Shown here one piece after another: positions 54,989 to 62,650 of a stretch of DNA of 64,000 nt. Each line of letters starts with the position of its first letter. The stretch's first letter is position 1. The stretch is taken from the NCBI RefSeq assembly GCF_000988205.1, contig NZ_LAYQ01000001.1, positions 62,001-126,000 on the forward strand, given 5' to 3'. Under the pieces are notes generated by a model. That model had not been told where the DNA came from, made no database searches, and saw nothing but the letters and a program-made list of their open reading frames with translations. The translations under genes were made by a program, and so were the position numbers. The DNA comes from Corynebacterium minutissimum (GTDB taxonomy: Bacteria > Actinomycetota > Actinomycetes > Mycobacteriales > Mycobacteriaceae).

Positions 54989-55888
54989 TTAGGCAGCTAT
55001 TTCTTTTCTGCTGTTGATTGCGCCGGCGTGGTTCTCGAAGTCGACGGGGCTGACCATTCCGAGTGCAGAGTGCCGGCGCCGACGGTTGTAGACGACTTCA
55101 ATCCAGTAGGCAACGGCCTTGCGTGCAGCATCACGGGTAGGCCATCGCTTACGGTCGTAGAATTCAGTCTTTAGCGTCGACCAGAACGACTCAGCCATCG
55201 CGTTATCGAAGCACACACCAGTACGCCCCACAGACTGGGCAATGCCCAGTCTGCTGCAGACTTCCCAGAGCTTCTCACTGGTAAATTGCGTTCCGCGGTC
55301 AGCGTGAAACACCAGCCCATCAGGAACATCACCGCGCAGTGTATGCGCCATCCGCAGGGCCCGTTCGACCAGGTGTGTGTCTTGAACGCTATCCATAGCC
55401 CAGCCCAGCACTCTGCGGGAATGACCGTCGCGGACCGCGCACAAATACAACCAGCCCTCACCGGTGCGCAAGTAGGTAATATCCGACATCCACACCCGGT
55501 TGAGCTCACCAGTATCAAACATGCGCTTGACCAGGTCAGGAAGACTCGACTTACGCTTGGCTTGGATTGTAGTCACCGGGACAAAGGCACGCGGTGAAAT
55601 CCCTTCAATGCCCATCATGCGCATCCGCTTCGCCACAGTCTTACGGTTAAGCGAAATGTGGTAGCGCTCGGCAAGCTCTGCGGTGATCCGAGGAGCACCA
55701 TAAACCTCATCGGAGTCTTTCCAAATCTGATGAATCTTACGGTCAACATCATCGTAAAATGCTGCCCGATCATCCTTTCCGGATAGTCGTTTCTGCTGCA
55801 CATGGGCCCATTTGTAGTATCCAGACCGAGACACTTTTAATAGCCGTGCCATGCGTTTGATGCTGTAGTTTGCCTTCTCCTGCTGCAT
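54989..55888 (-). CDS. IS3-family transposase OrfB (DDE integrase)
   Basis: The 299-residue protein has an HTH_21 region (PRITAELAERYHISLNRKTV) and the rve integrase core with all acidic residues: Asp in WMSDITYL, Asp in FHADRGTQF, and Glu in NAMAESFWSTLK; it ends with NRRRRHSALGMVSPVDFE. Its ATG overlaps the orfA stop (TAATG). In IS3 elements an OrfAB fusion is made by -1 frameshifting; AAAAG near the end of orfA is a candidate slip site. It seems intact and possibly active. Confidence 0.95.
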   Translation of the reverse strand: MQQEKANYSIKRMARLLKVSRSGYYKWAHVQQKRLSGKDDRAAFYDDVDRKIHQIWKDSDEVYGAPRITAELAERYHISLNRKTVAKRMRMMGIEGISPRAFVPVTTIQAKRKSSLPDLVKRMFDTGELNRVWMSDITYLRTGEGWLYLCAVRDGHSRRVLGWAMDSVQDTHLVERALRMAHTLRGDVPDGLVFHADRGTQFTSEKLWEVCSRLGIAQSVGRTGVCFDNAMAESFWSTLKTEFYDRKRWPTRDAARKAVAYWIEVVYNRRRRHSALGMVSPVDFENHAGAINSRKEIAA

Positions 55889-56205
55889 TAGTTCGAACTT
55901 TTCTGCTCGCGTTGCTTCGCGGCGAAGAAGGCTGTCGCTTTTGACAAAAACTCGTTATCCATCTTTGCTTCAGCCAGCTCTCGGCGCAGACGAGCATTCT
56001 CAGCACGAAGATCAGCCTCACTCATCCCATCCGAGGCTCCTCGGCGTTCACGCTCGAGTTTGACCCACCGGCCTAAAAGCCCGGCGGAAACACCGATTTC
56101 CTTAGCCACATGAGCGATCGGTCGCTCTGACTCGATTACCAGGTTCGCGGCTTCACGCCGGTACTCAGGCGTGTACTTCTTGCGCTGTTGACTCACAATG
56201 AACAT
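55888..56205 (-). CDS. IS3-family transposase OrfA (HTH protein)
   Basis: The 105-residue protein has a helix-turn-helix (KKYTPEYRREAANLVI through AHVAKEIGVSAGLLGRWV) and a leucine-zipper helix (LRAENARLRRELAEAKMDNEFL), as usual for OrfA. It binds the IS ends and modulates transposition. It begins 41 bases inside the right end of the element. Confidence 0.94.
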   Translation of the reverse strand: MFIVSQQRKKYTPEYRREAANLVIESERPIAHVAKEIGVSAGLLGRWVKLERERRGASDGMSEADLRAENARLRRELAEAKMDNEFLSKATAFFAAKQREQKSSN

Positions 56206-56273
56206 CCTCTCCTACGGACACAAGATCCGTACAAATAGGGTGTCCACTAAACGAGGGTAACCTCACAGCACAA

Positions 56274-56305
56274 AGAAGGTTCGTTTGCCCCCAAACAAAC
56301 CTTCT
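56274..56305 (-). terminator. Hairpin terminator next to the tRNA fragment
   Basis: A 13-bp stem with one mismatch (AGAAGGTT..., arms 56274-56286 and 56293-56305) stands 58 bases after the 3' end of the tRNA-like fragment, as expected for a tRNA terminator on the minus strand. Confidence 0.6.
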
Positions 56306-56363
56306 CACTAATGCCTTCTGAGCAGAACCATCTTCGACCGCTCACGACGGTTCCAACAGAGGC

Positions 56364-56395
56364 CTCCCCACCAGGACTCGAACCTAGAATGACCG
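56364..56395 (-). other. 3' fragment of a tRNA gene (tRNA-Gln-like)
   Basis: On the minus strand a perfect T arm is seen (CTAGG-TTCGAGT-CCTGG) followed by acceptor-like TGGGGAG. The preceding CGGTCATT matches the 3' half of tRNA-Gln(TTG) as I remember it. The 5' half (acceptor, D arm, anticodon) is absent. A bare 3' tRNA end with its terminator is what site-specific integration or a deletion would leave. No protein gene lies in 56247-56445. Confidence 0.6.
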
Positions 56396-56445
56396 CGATA
56401 GTGGGAAAAGATGGGCACGGTGGAATATGGGGCCACTTCGAAACG

Positions 56446-57621
56446 CTACTTGTAGGCCGAGAAACCGGTAATCTTCTTGCCCATAATCAGGGATTGCACG
56501 GTATCGGTTCCTTCGTAGGTGTGCATGGCCTCGATGTCGGCGAAGTGGCGCGCGATGTCATTTTCCAGCAGGATGCCCACTCCACCGAGCATGTCGCGGG
56601 CGTCGGCGGCGATGCGACGCGCGGCACGCGTGTTGTGCAGCTTCGCCGCCGAGGCCTGCTCCGGGGCCAAGGTCCCCGCAGTTTCGCGCAAAGAGACCTC
56701 ACGGCAGGTCAGCATCATTTGGCTCAAATCGAGCACCATATTGGCCAAGCGCTGCTGAATAATCTGCGCCTTCGCCAACTCCCGACCAAATTGCACACGC
56801 TCCAGCACGTACGAGCGAGCAATCTCATAGCAGGCCACCGCCGAGCCCAGCGCCATCCAGGACACACCAATGCGGGTAGCAGTCAGCACGCGGGAAACAT
56901 CCTTGAAGCTGCGGCAGCCCGGCAGTTGGTTGGCGGCGGGGATGCGGCAGTCGGTCAACGTAATGTGTGCCTGGTGGATAGCACGAAGAGACAGCTTGCC
57001 TTCGATAACGGAAGCCGAGTAGCCGGGTGCGTCCTGCGGGACGATGAAACCGCCAACATTGCCGTCCTCCATGCGCGCATAAATGATCGTGATTCCGCCG
57101 GAAGCGCCATTGCCGATCCACTTCTTCTCGCCATTAAGCACCCATTCATCGCCGTCGCGCACCGCGGTGGTCTCCAAAGCAATTGAGTCCGAACCGTGAG
57201 CCGGTTCCGTCAGCCCGAAGGCACCAAGCAAAGAACACGAAGCCATCTGCGGCAAATACAAGGCCCGCTGTTCCGGAGAACCCAACATCGAAATTGAGCG
57301 CATGGCCAGCCCAGCCTGCACCGCAATCACCGTTCCCATCGAGGCATCCGCGCGCGTGACCTCCATGAGTGCCAAGCCAGCACCAAGCGTGGACATCTGT
57401 TCATGGCCTTCCACCGCGAGGCCATCCGTCATCACGTCTAAGTCACCCAAGCGCTGAACCAAGTCCAGCGGGTACTCCGCGGCCTGCCAGTGCTGGTTGA
57501 TCACCGGGGCGGAGTACTCGCGAAAACGAGCAGCTCGCTTCCACCCCGCAGCATCGGACTCAGAGAGGTTGTCAAAAACACCCAAGAAATCAGTGGTGGA
57601 CTCAAAGAGGTTGTGAGACAT
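56446..57621 (-). CDS. Acyl-CoA dehydrogenase family protein
   Basis: The 391-residue flavoenzyme has the acyl-CoA dehydrogenase signatures LLGAFGLTEPAHGSDSIALET and FGRELAKAQIIQQRLANM, and the catalytic glutamate in YEGTDTVQSLIMGKKITG, the arrangement seen in glutaryl-CoA and related dehydrogenases. It oxidises an acyl-CoA at the alpha-beta bond; the substrate is unknown. It is divergent from a TetR gene with 223 bases between, so control by that repressor is likely. It borders the tRNA fragment. Confidence 0.9.
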   Translation of the reverse strand: MSHNLFESTTDFLGVFDNLSESDAAGWKRAARFREYSAPVINQHWQAAEYPLDLVQRLGDLDVMTDGLAVEGHEQMSTLGAGLALMEVTRADASMGTVIAVQAGLAMRSISMLGSPEQRALYLPQMASCSLLGAFGLTEPAHGSDSIALETTAVRDGDEWVLNGEKKWIGNGASGGITIIYARMEDGNVGGFIVPQDAPGYSASVIEGKLSLRAIHQAHITLTDCRIPAANQLPGCRSFKDVSRVLTATRIGVSWMALGSAVACYEIARSYVLERVQFGRELAKAQIIQQRLANMVLDLSQMMLTCREVSLRETAGTLAPEQASAAKLHNTRAARRIAADARDMLGGVGILLENDIARHFADIEAMHTYEGTDTVQSLIMGKKITGFSAYK

Positions 57622-57685
57622 GGTGAGTTCTCCAATAAACAGGCAATACGAATGGCTATTAGCCTAATTGTGACCTGACTCTCCA

Positions 57686-57696
57686 TTGACTGTCAA
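57686..57696. promoter_or_regulatory. Candidate operator between acyl-CoA dehydrogenase and TetR genes
   Basis: TTGAC-T-GTCAA is a perfect 11-bp palindrome 65 bases before the dehydrogenase start and 149 bases before the TetR start. TetR autoregulators often bind such sites; assignment is by position. Confidence 0.4.
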
Positions 57697-57844
57697 GTGC
57701 CTCACACATAACGTGACACGACCACACACAACGCGGCATGACCACGCAAGGACAGTCACCAGACAAACCAGCCCCCAACCGTCCCCCACACCCCACGTCG
57801 CAGGTACACTAACCACCATTAGCTCATTGAGGAGGACGCCCACC

Positions 57845-58402
57845 ATGGCCAACCAGAGACGCCGCGACCAAATCGCCGCCGCCGCACTCGACCTCTTTGA
57901 CCAGCGCGGCTACCACGCCACCGGCATGGAGGACATCGCCAAGGCCGTCGGCATGCGCGCCTCCAGCCTGTACAACCACTACTCCTCCAAACAGGAGCTC
58001 CTCGCTGAAGTCACCATCACCGCCATGGAGGATCTCCTCCGCGCCAACGCCGCCTGCCTCGCCGGGCTCAGCGATCCCCGCGACAAGCTCGTCGCCACCA
58101 TGAAAGCCCATGTCATCTACCATGCCACCCATGCTCGGCGCGTCCGCGTGGTCAACAACGAGCTCACTAACCTCGAAGAGCCCCACAAGTCCGTCGTCCT
58201 GCAGCTGCGCCGTGACTATGTCGCGCGCTGGATGGCCGTGGTCAACGAGGGTGACTTCCATGCGGAGAACCTCAAAATCGCCTGCTGGGCGCTCATCGAT
58301 ATGGGCATCGGTGTGGCCCAATGGTTTAGCCCCGACGGGGATTACACCGCCGAGGCTTTAGGTGACATGTACGGCCAGTTCGCCCTGCGCCAACTTACCT
58401 AG
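57845..58402 (+). CDS. TetR-family transcriptional regulator
   Basis: The 185-residue regulator starts at ATG 57845 after TGAGGAGGA. Residues 6-52 are the TetR helix-turn-helix (HATGMEDIAKAVGMRASSLYNHY). The remainder resembles the KstR2/FadR type ligand domain (about 80-185). Divergence from the acyl-CoA dehydrogenase suggests it senses an acyl-CoA. Its stop overlaps that of the convergent next gene by four bases (CTAG). Confidence 0.9.
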   Translation: MANQRRRDQIAAAALDLFDQRGYHATGMEDIAKAVGMRASSLYNHYSSKQELLAEVTITAMEDLLRANAACLAGLSDPRDKLVATMKAHVIYHATHARRVRVVNNELTNLEEPHKSVVLQLRRDYVARWMAVVNEGDFHAENLKIACWALIDMGIGVAQWFSPDGDYTAEALGDMYGQFALRQLT

Positions 58403-59448
58403 GGCGCACAACCAATCTGCTGCTCTTCCTCACGCCCATCCGGGTACTGCACGCGCACGCGGGAGTAGACCTCGGCGTGGTAGCCGCAGGCCACGCGCTT
58501 ATCGACGACCACCTTGACCCGATCCTCGCTAAACTCGCCCTCCGCGCAGTTGGGATCACAGTTGTTCTCGATAGCCACGCCGTCTGCCTCCGCGGCATCC
58601 GCACCCCAGTGCTGCCATTCAAGCTGGTTGACCAAGTAGTTATTATCCGCACAGGCCAGCGAGATGCGGTCCGGGCCCTCCAGGCCCGTGACGGAGACAC
58701 AGTCCAAAATGGCCGTGGCATCGATGGTGGTTTCCACGTCTGGGCCTACGAGTCCAACCACGCGCACCAACTGGCCGGTGGCGGGCAGGACGGAGAAGGA
58801 GACGCGGTCGGAATCGCGAATCACGGTGACCAGCTGGTCCTCGCCTTCGCCCTCAACGGTGCCGACCTCATTGCCATCCGCCTCCGCCAGCATGTCATAG
58901 GCGATCTTCTGCTGCTCGCTACTCAGGCCCGGCTGGAGCAGCAGCTCCAGCGCGCCTAGCGCGCGATTCGGGGCGGAATCCGCCAGCTTCTCCAACCCGG
59001 CGCGATCGGTCGCAACGACGAGGTCTTCTGGGTTGATGGAGGGCTGCGGATCGAAGCCTGGCACCTCGCCCTGTGAGGAAACCTCCACGGCACCGCCAGC
59101 ATCCACCGCATATTCGGTGATCGCCGTAGCATCGCCAAGCGTATCGACGCGCTTCATGTATTCCTTCGCGGTCACGCCTTTATCCACGGCATCGGGCTGG
59201 GTAGCTGCAGCTTCGCCGGCCTGGGTCAGAATCTCCGCAGCCGAGGCGACGGGTTCCGAGTTATTGAGCAGCGGGAAGGCACCGCCGATGAGCGCGAGCA
59301 CCGCGACGGACGCCGCCGCAATGGTCCACGTGGGGCGGCCCTTCGTGATCTTTACGAGGGTGTCTTCGGAGCGGGTGAGGGAGGCGTCGTCAAGCGCGGT
59401 GTCGGGAACGGGGTTGGCGGCGCGGAGTTTGTCGAGAGAGTTAGACAT
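58399..59448 (-). CDS. Single-pass membrane protein, putative anti-sigma partner
   Basis: The 349-residue protein has a short cytoplasmic N-terminus (about 1-40), one membrane helix (about 41-60: WTIAAASVAVLALIGGAFPLL) and an exported C-terminal part of about 285 residues. The exported part recalls CU044_5270-type proteins, which follow ECF sigma genes in actinobacteria, and has a Cys-rich segment (CADNNYL, NNCDPNCAEG, CGYHAEVY). It overlaps the sigma gene by eight bases. A role in binding or sensing for the sigma factor is inferred; no zinc-type anti-sigma motif (HxxxCxxC) is visible. Confidence 0.75.
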   Translation of the reverse strand: MSNSLDKLRAANPVPDTALDDASLTRSEDTLVKITKGRPTWTIAAASVAVLALIGGAFPLLNNSEPVASAAEILTQAGEAAATQPDAVDKGVTAKEYMKRVDTLGDATAITEYAVDAGGAVEVSSQGEVPGFDPQPSINPEDLVVATDRAGLEKLADSAPNRALGALELLLQPGLSSEQQKIAYDMLAEADGNEVGTVEGEGEDQLVTVIRDSDRVSFSVLPATGQLVRVVGLVGPDVETTIDATAILDCVSVTGLEGPDRISLACADNNYLVNQLEWQHWGADAAEADGVAIENNCDPNCAEGEFSEDRVKVVVDKRVACGYHAEVYSRVRVQYPDGREEEQQIGCAP

Positions 59449-59935
59449 CGGTTTCTCCTGTGAGTTCGGAAAGGTGGGTGCGTGCGCGGTGCAGGCGAAC
59501 GCGCACGTTGTTGCGGGAAATGCCGAGGACCTCGGCGATATCGGGATGGTCGAGCCCCTCCCAGGCGTGGAGAGTGAGAATTTCGCGCTCAGCGTGCGAT
59601 AGCTGCATCAGCGCGCGCGTGATGTCGAGATTGGCATCGACAGCGTCATAGCCGGCGTAAGACTCCAGTTCATGATCGTCGAGGTTCTCCGTCTCCCGGC
59701 GGGTGCGGTAGAACTCGCGCATCACGTTGCGGGCAATGCCATACAGCCAAGGCAGCGGCGTGCCGCGCAACGAGTCGAAGCCGGCCCACGCCCGCTCGAA
59801 AACGTCGGCTGCCAGCTCTTCGGCGTGGCTCGGTGGGACGCGGCGGCGCAGGTAGGCCAGCACCGCCGGGTAATGCTCGCGGAACAGGCGGGAGAATTCC
59901 CGCTTGCGCGAACCAGGCAAGGTAAGGACAGACAC
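59441..59935 (-). CDS. ECF-family RNA polymerase sigma factor
   Basis: The 164-residue sigma factor has region 2 (LFREHYPAVLAYLRRR through WLYGIARNVMREFYR) and region 4 (LSHAEREILTLHAWEGLDHP, then IAEVLGISRNNVRVRLHRARTHL). This is a normal length for the group. It overlaps the downstream membrane-protein gene by eight bases, a usual arrangement for sigma and regulator. The subgroup is unclear to me; it is not SigM- or SigH-like in context. Confidence 0.92.
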   Translation of the reverse strand: MSVLTLPGSRKREFSRLFREHYPAVLAYLRRRVPPSHAEELAADVFERAWAGFDSLRGTPLPWLYGIARNVMREFYRTRRETENLDDHELESYAGYDAVDANLDITRALMQLSHAEREILTLHAWEGLDHPDIAEVLGISRNNVRVRLHRARTHLSELTGETDV

Positions 59936-60030
59936 TAATTAACTCCAGATTCCTATCGGGCTCACTAGGTATGTTGCACCAGACGCCCGAGCGTTACAGT
60001 GGAGCTACAAAATGGTTTACTAGTAGGGCT

Positions 60031-61071
60031 ATGGAACCTCTCGAGCTCTCCGCCCTGACGGGCACGCAGTCGCGCACCTACGGCACGCGCAAGATCACCA
60101 AGGACATGATCTCAGCACCCGTGCACGTGGCTATTGCGCTGTGGGATGAGCGCTGGGATTCCGCCGAGAACGGCACGATTGACGGTTGGGTCATCGCCGT
60201 TAACACCAAGAAAACGCGCTTCGTGCGCAAGGGCCAGATCCGGAAGGGCGATATCGTTGAGGTAGCCGTCCGCGAATTGGAGAAGGCCACGAAGAATATT
60301 CGGGGCCGCAAGTGGATAGTCACCGGCCGCCGACAGGCGGCGCTGCGGGCCGCGTTGGAGGAACGCGGCTATACCGTGACGGGGAGTTTTGCGGAGGAGA
60401 ATAGGGCATCGAAAAGTGCCAGCTCCGTCCGGCGCAAGCAGGCCGGCATCACCGCGCGCCGCGCGAAGAAGGAGGGCGAGGCGCCGCGCAAGAAGCAGGT
60501 AGTAAAGGTAGAAACGCCGAAAGCGCACTGGTGGCCGAACTTCTCGACGGCCTCCTCCTGGCCGGAGGGCGCCACCGTGCGCATCGCCACGGATGCCTCC
60601 TCGGACACGGTGTTTAAGGGCTCGATGTGTTTCGTGGCCAGCAATGGCGATTACCGGTTGCGCACGCGAGAGACGACGGCCAGCACCGATGAGCTTGAGC
60701 TCGAATCCCTCACCTTGGCACTGAAATACCTGCTCAAGGTCGGCGCAACCAAGGCGATCATCGAGTCGGACTCCGTCGCCGCCTTGGAGGCGGTGGAGCA
60801 GATTCGAACGAAGGGCTCGAAAGCGATGCGCTCCCGCGGCGTGTGGCGGGGGCTCTCCTCAGGCTCGCGCTCGCGCTTCCAGCAGGCATGGCACGACGTG
60901 GAGGGAGTCTGCGAGGTGACCATTCGCCGCGTGATGGGGCATGCGGGTGACCCGCTGAACCGCGCGGCGGACCAGATTGCGTACATGGGCCTGCGCGCGA
61001 TTGCGCATCCGATGAAGCAGTCGCGAGCGACGCTGAAAGAGGGCATCACGAAGGCACTGGCCAAGCTCTAA
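60031..61071 (+). CDS. RNase H-domain protein
   Basis: From ATG 60031 the protein is 346 residues. An N-terminal region (about 1-120) of unknown type is followed by a basic linker rich in Lys and Arg (about 120-165), then an RNase HI-like fold (about 180-325). Catalytic acids are recognisable: Asp in ATDASSD, Glu in ELELESL, Asp in IIESDSVAAL, and the late Asp in LNRAADQIAYMG with HAGDP before it. It may cleave RNA in RNA-DNA hybrids. The N-terminal module is not the hybrid-binding domain I know. Confidence 0.8.
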   Translation: MEPLELSALTGTQSRTYGTRKITKDMISAPVHVAIALWDERWDSAENGTIDGWVIAVNTKKTRFVRKGQIRKGDIVEVAVRELEKATKNIRGRKWIVTGRRQAALRAALEERGYTVTGSFAEENRASKSASSVRRKQAGITARRAKKEGEAPRKKQVVKVETPKAHWWPNFSTASSWPEGATVRIATDASSDTVFKGSMCFVASNGDYRLRTRETTASTDELELESLTLALKYLLKVGATKAIIESDSVAALEAVEQIRTKGSKAMRSRGVWRGLSSGSRSRFQQAWHDVEGVCEVTIRRVMGHAGDPLNRAADQIAYMGLRAIAHPMKQSRATLKEGITKALAKL

Positions 61072-61109
61072 TTCGGGGTTCGGTGCACTGGTGGCCTAGG
61101 GTAAATCGC

Positions 61110-61570
61110 ATGAGCAATCCCTTTGACTCCAATCCTTTCGAGGAACCGGCCAAGCCTTTCAGCGGCCGTGGAGCGAACCCCTTCGCGGAGCCCGCGCGTG
61201 AGGCGTATGCGGCGCCTTCTGCGACTCCGCCTGTGACGCCTTTCGCGGATCCTTTTGCTGAGCCTTTTGCCGAGTCTGAGCGCGCATACGCCCCGGCCCC
61301 GCTGCAGGACTATTCCCTCGAGCAGCACTCAACGGGCGGCAAGGTTCACCGCTTTTCCGTCTTCAAGGGCCTGCTCAGCCTGTTCTCATTCTTGGTAGGC
61401 TTCACCGCGATTACCGATGGCGACATAGCCTTCGGCCTCGGCTTCGCTTTGCCCGGCGCGTGGTACTTCATCAAAACGCTGCAGCAGAAAGCCAACCCGA
61501 CCGCGCCACAGAAGCGCCACTGGTTTGTCATTTGGCTCATTGCCTCGTGCTCATTTTCTTCGGCGCCTAG
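61110..61570 (+). pseudogene. Small membrane protein with NPF/PFAEP repeats, one frameshift
   Basis: The protein begins MSNPFDSNPFEEPAKPF and repeats short Asn/Asp-Pro-Phe and PFAEP elements over the first 60 residues. A membrane-associated region follows (HRFSVFKGLLSLFSFLVGF and FGLGFALPGAWYF), then RHWFVIWLIAS. There the frame breaks; adding one base near 61545 gives ASVLIFFGA and a stop at 61570, a natural end. The longer unshifted frame runs antisense through the next gene and is not credible. About 152 residues; function unknown. Confidence 0.65.
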
Positions 61571-62021
61571 CGACCACCCGCCGCCACACGATACGCAGCA
61601 GCGAATGCGGAGTCGCCACTACCTCGCGCACGTAATTCCACGGGCGGTCTTTCCGCGGGGTGCCAATGCCGTGCATGCGGACCCGAATCCCCAGGTGCCA
61701 GGCCCACATGCGGGTGCGCAGCACGTGGAAGTCATTGGTCACAACGCGAAAATAGCTATAGTCCGGGCACAGCGCATGTGCGCGCTCAAGGTTCTCGTTG
61801 GTGCTCGTAGCGAGTGGTTCGAGGAGAATCCGCTCCGGATTAACGCCCCGCTCGATGAGGTAGCGCGCCATCGGCTCCGCTTCCCCGTAACCGGATACGA
61901 TGATCGGCTCCTCCGGCAGCACGCGCGCCATCACCACCGCGCGGTCCAAGCGGCTGCGCAGCAGCGAGCCCGGCTCGCCGCCCTCCACGCGCGCGCCCAA
62001 CACCAGAAGCGGAAACTGCAT
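61551..62021 (-). CDS. YdcF/SanA-like protein (DUF218)
   Basis: About 156 residues: QFPLLVLGARVEGGEPGSLLRSRLDRAV, in part, then PIIVSGYGEAEPMARYLIERGV, EPLATSTNENLERA and VVTNDFHVLRTRM, the conserved DUF218 pattern with Glu, Asn and His residues around a presumed active pocket. The biochemical role is unknown. Start is uncertain: ATG 62021 fits the fold; in-frame ATGs at 62042 and 62054 lack better ribosome sites. It converges with and overlaps the small membrane protein gene by 20 bases. Confidence 0.82.
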   Translation of the reverse strand: MQFPLLVLGARVEGGEPGSLLRSRLDRAVVMARVLPEEPIIVSGYGEAEPMARYLIERGVNPERILLEPLATSTNENLERAHALCPDYSYFRVVTNDFHVLRTRMWAWHLGIRVRMHGIGTPRKDRPWNYVREVVATPHSLLRIVWRRVVARRRRK

Positions 62022-62107
62022 GCCCGCTAGCTTAGCGTGCATACTGGTCAGCATGAGTATGTGCGTAGTCGGCTCTTAAGATCAATCTCCCCGGTCGACT
62101 TCCCGCT

Positions 62108-62608
62108 TTATTCGCCGAGGAGCTGGGAACGCAGGTTCTCGTCCTTCTTCTCTACCTCGGCGGCCATGTTCTCCTGGTAGGCCGCCATCTTCTCCACGAG
62201 GGCTGGGTCGCCCGCGGAGAGGATGCGCACGGCGAGCAAGCCGGCGTTCTTGGCACCACCGATGGATACGGTGGCCACCGGAACGCCACCCGGCATCTGC
62301 ACGATGGAAAGCAGCGAATCGAGACCATCGAGATCCTTCAGCGCGCGCGGGATGCCGATGACCGGCAGCGGCGTGGCCGCGGCAACCATGCCCGGCAGGT
62401 GGGCCGCACCACCGGCACAAGCGATGATGGCTTTAAGCCCGCGCTCGTGGGCAGACTTGGCATAAGCCAGCATCTTTTCTGGGGTGCGGTGCGCGCTGAC
62501 GACGCCCACCTCGAAGGGCACGCCGAACTCGGCGAGCACCTCGGCGGCGGGCTTGACGGTGGGCCAGTCGGAATCGGATCCCATGATCAGGCCGACGAGA
62601 GGTTCCAT
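62108..62608 (-). CDS. purE: N5-carboxyaminoimidazole ribonucleotide mutase
   Basis: The 166-residue class I PurE converts N5-CAIR to CAIR in purine synthesis. The signature [26 protein letters not shown] (catalytic His) and [18 protein letters not shown] are present. It follows purK on the same strand by 42 bases, and the two act in sequence. Confidence 0.97.
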   Translation of the reverse strand: MEPLVGLIMGSDSDWPTVKPAAEVLAEFGVPFEVGVVSAHRTPEKMLAYAKSAHERGLKAIIACAGGAAHLPGMVAAATPLPVIGIPRALKDLDGLDSLLSIVQMPGGVPVATVSIGGAKNAGLLAVRILSAGDPALVEKMAAYQENMAAEVEKKDENLRSQLLGE

Positions 62609-62650
62609 GAAAAATCTCCTTCTTTACTAAGGCTTAAGCTCGCTGCGGGC

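Larger units (their letters stand above)
54962..56246 (-). mobile_element. IS3-family insertion sequence, about 1,285 bp
   Basis: The ends begin TGGACAC on both sides (left TGGACACGTAGTGG; right, read inward, TGGACACCCTATTTG), with TG...CA termini. Two overlapping genes, orfA and orfB, fill the element on the minus strand. The flanking bases differ (ATCG left, CTAA right), so no target duplication is visible. That suggests a deletion or recombination after insertion. The exact ends are set by eye. Confidence 0.85.
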
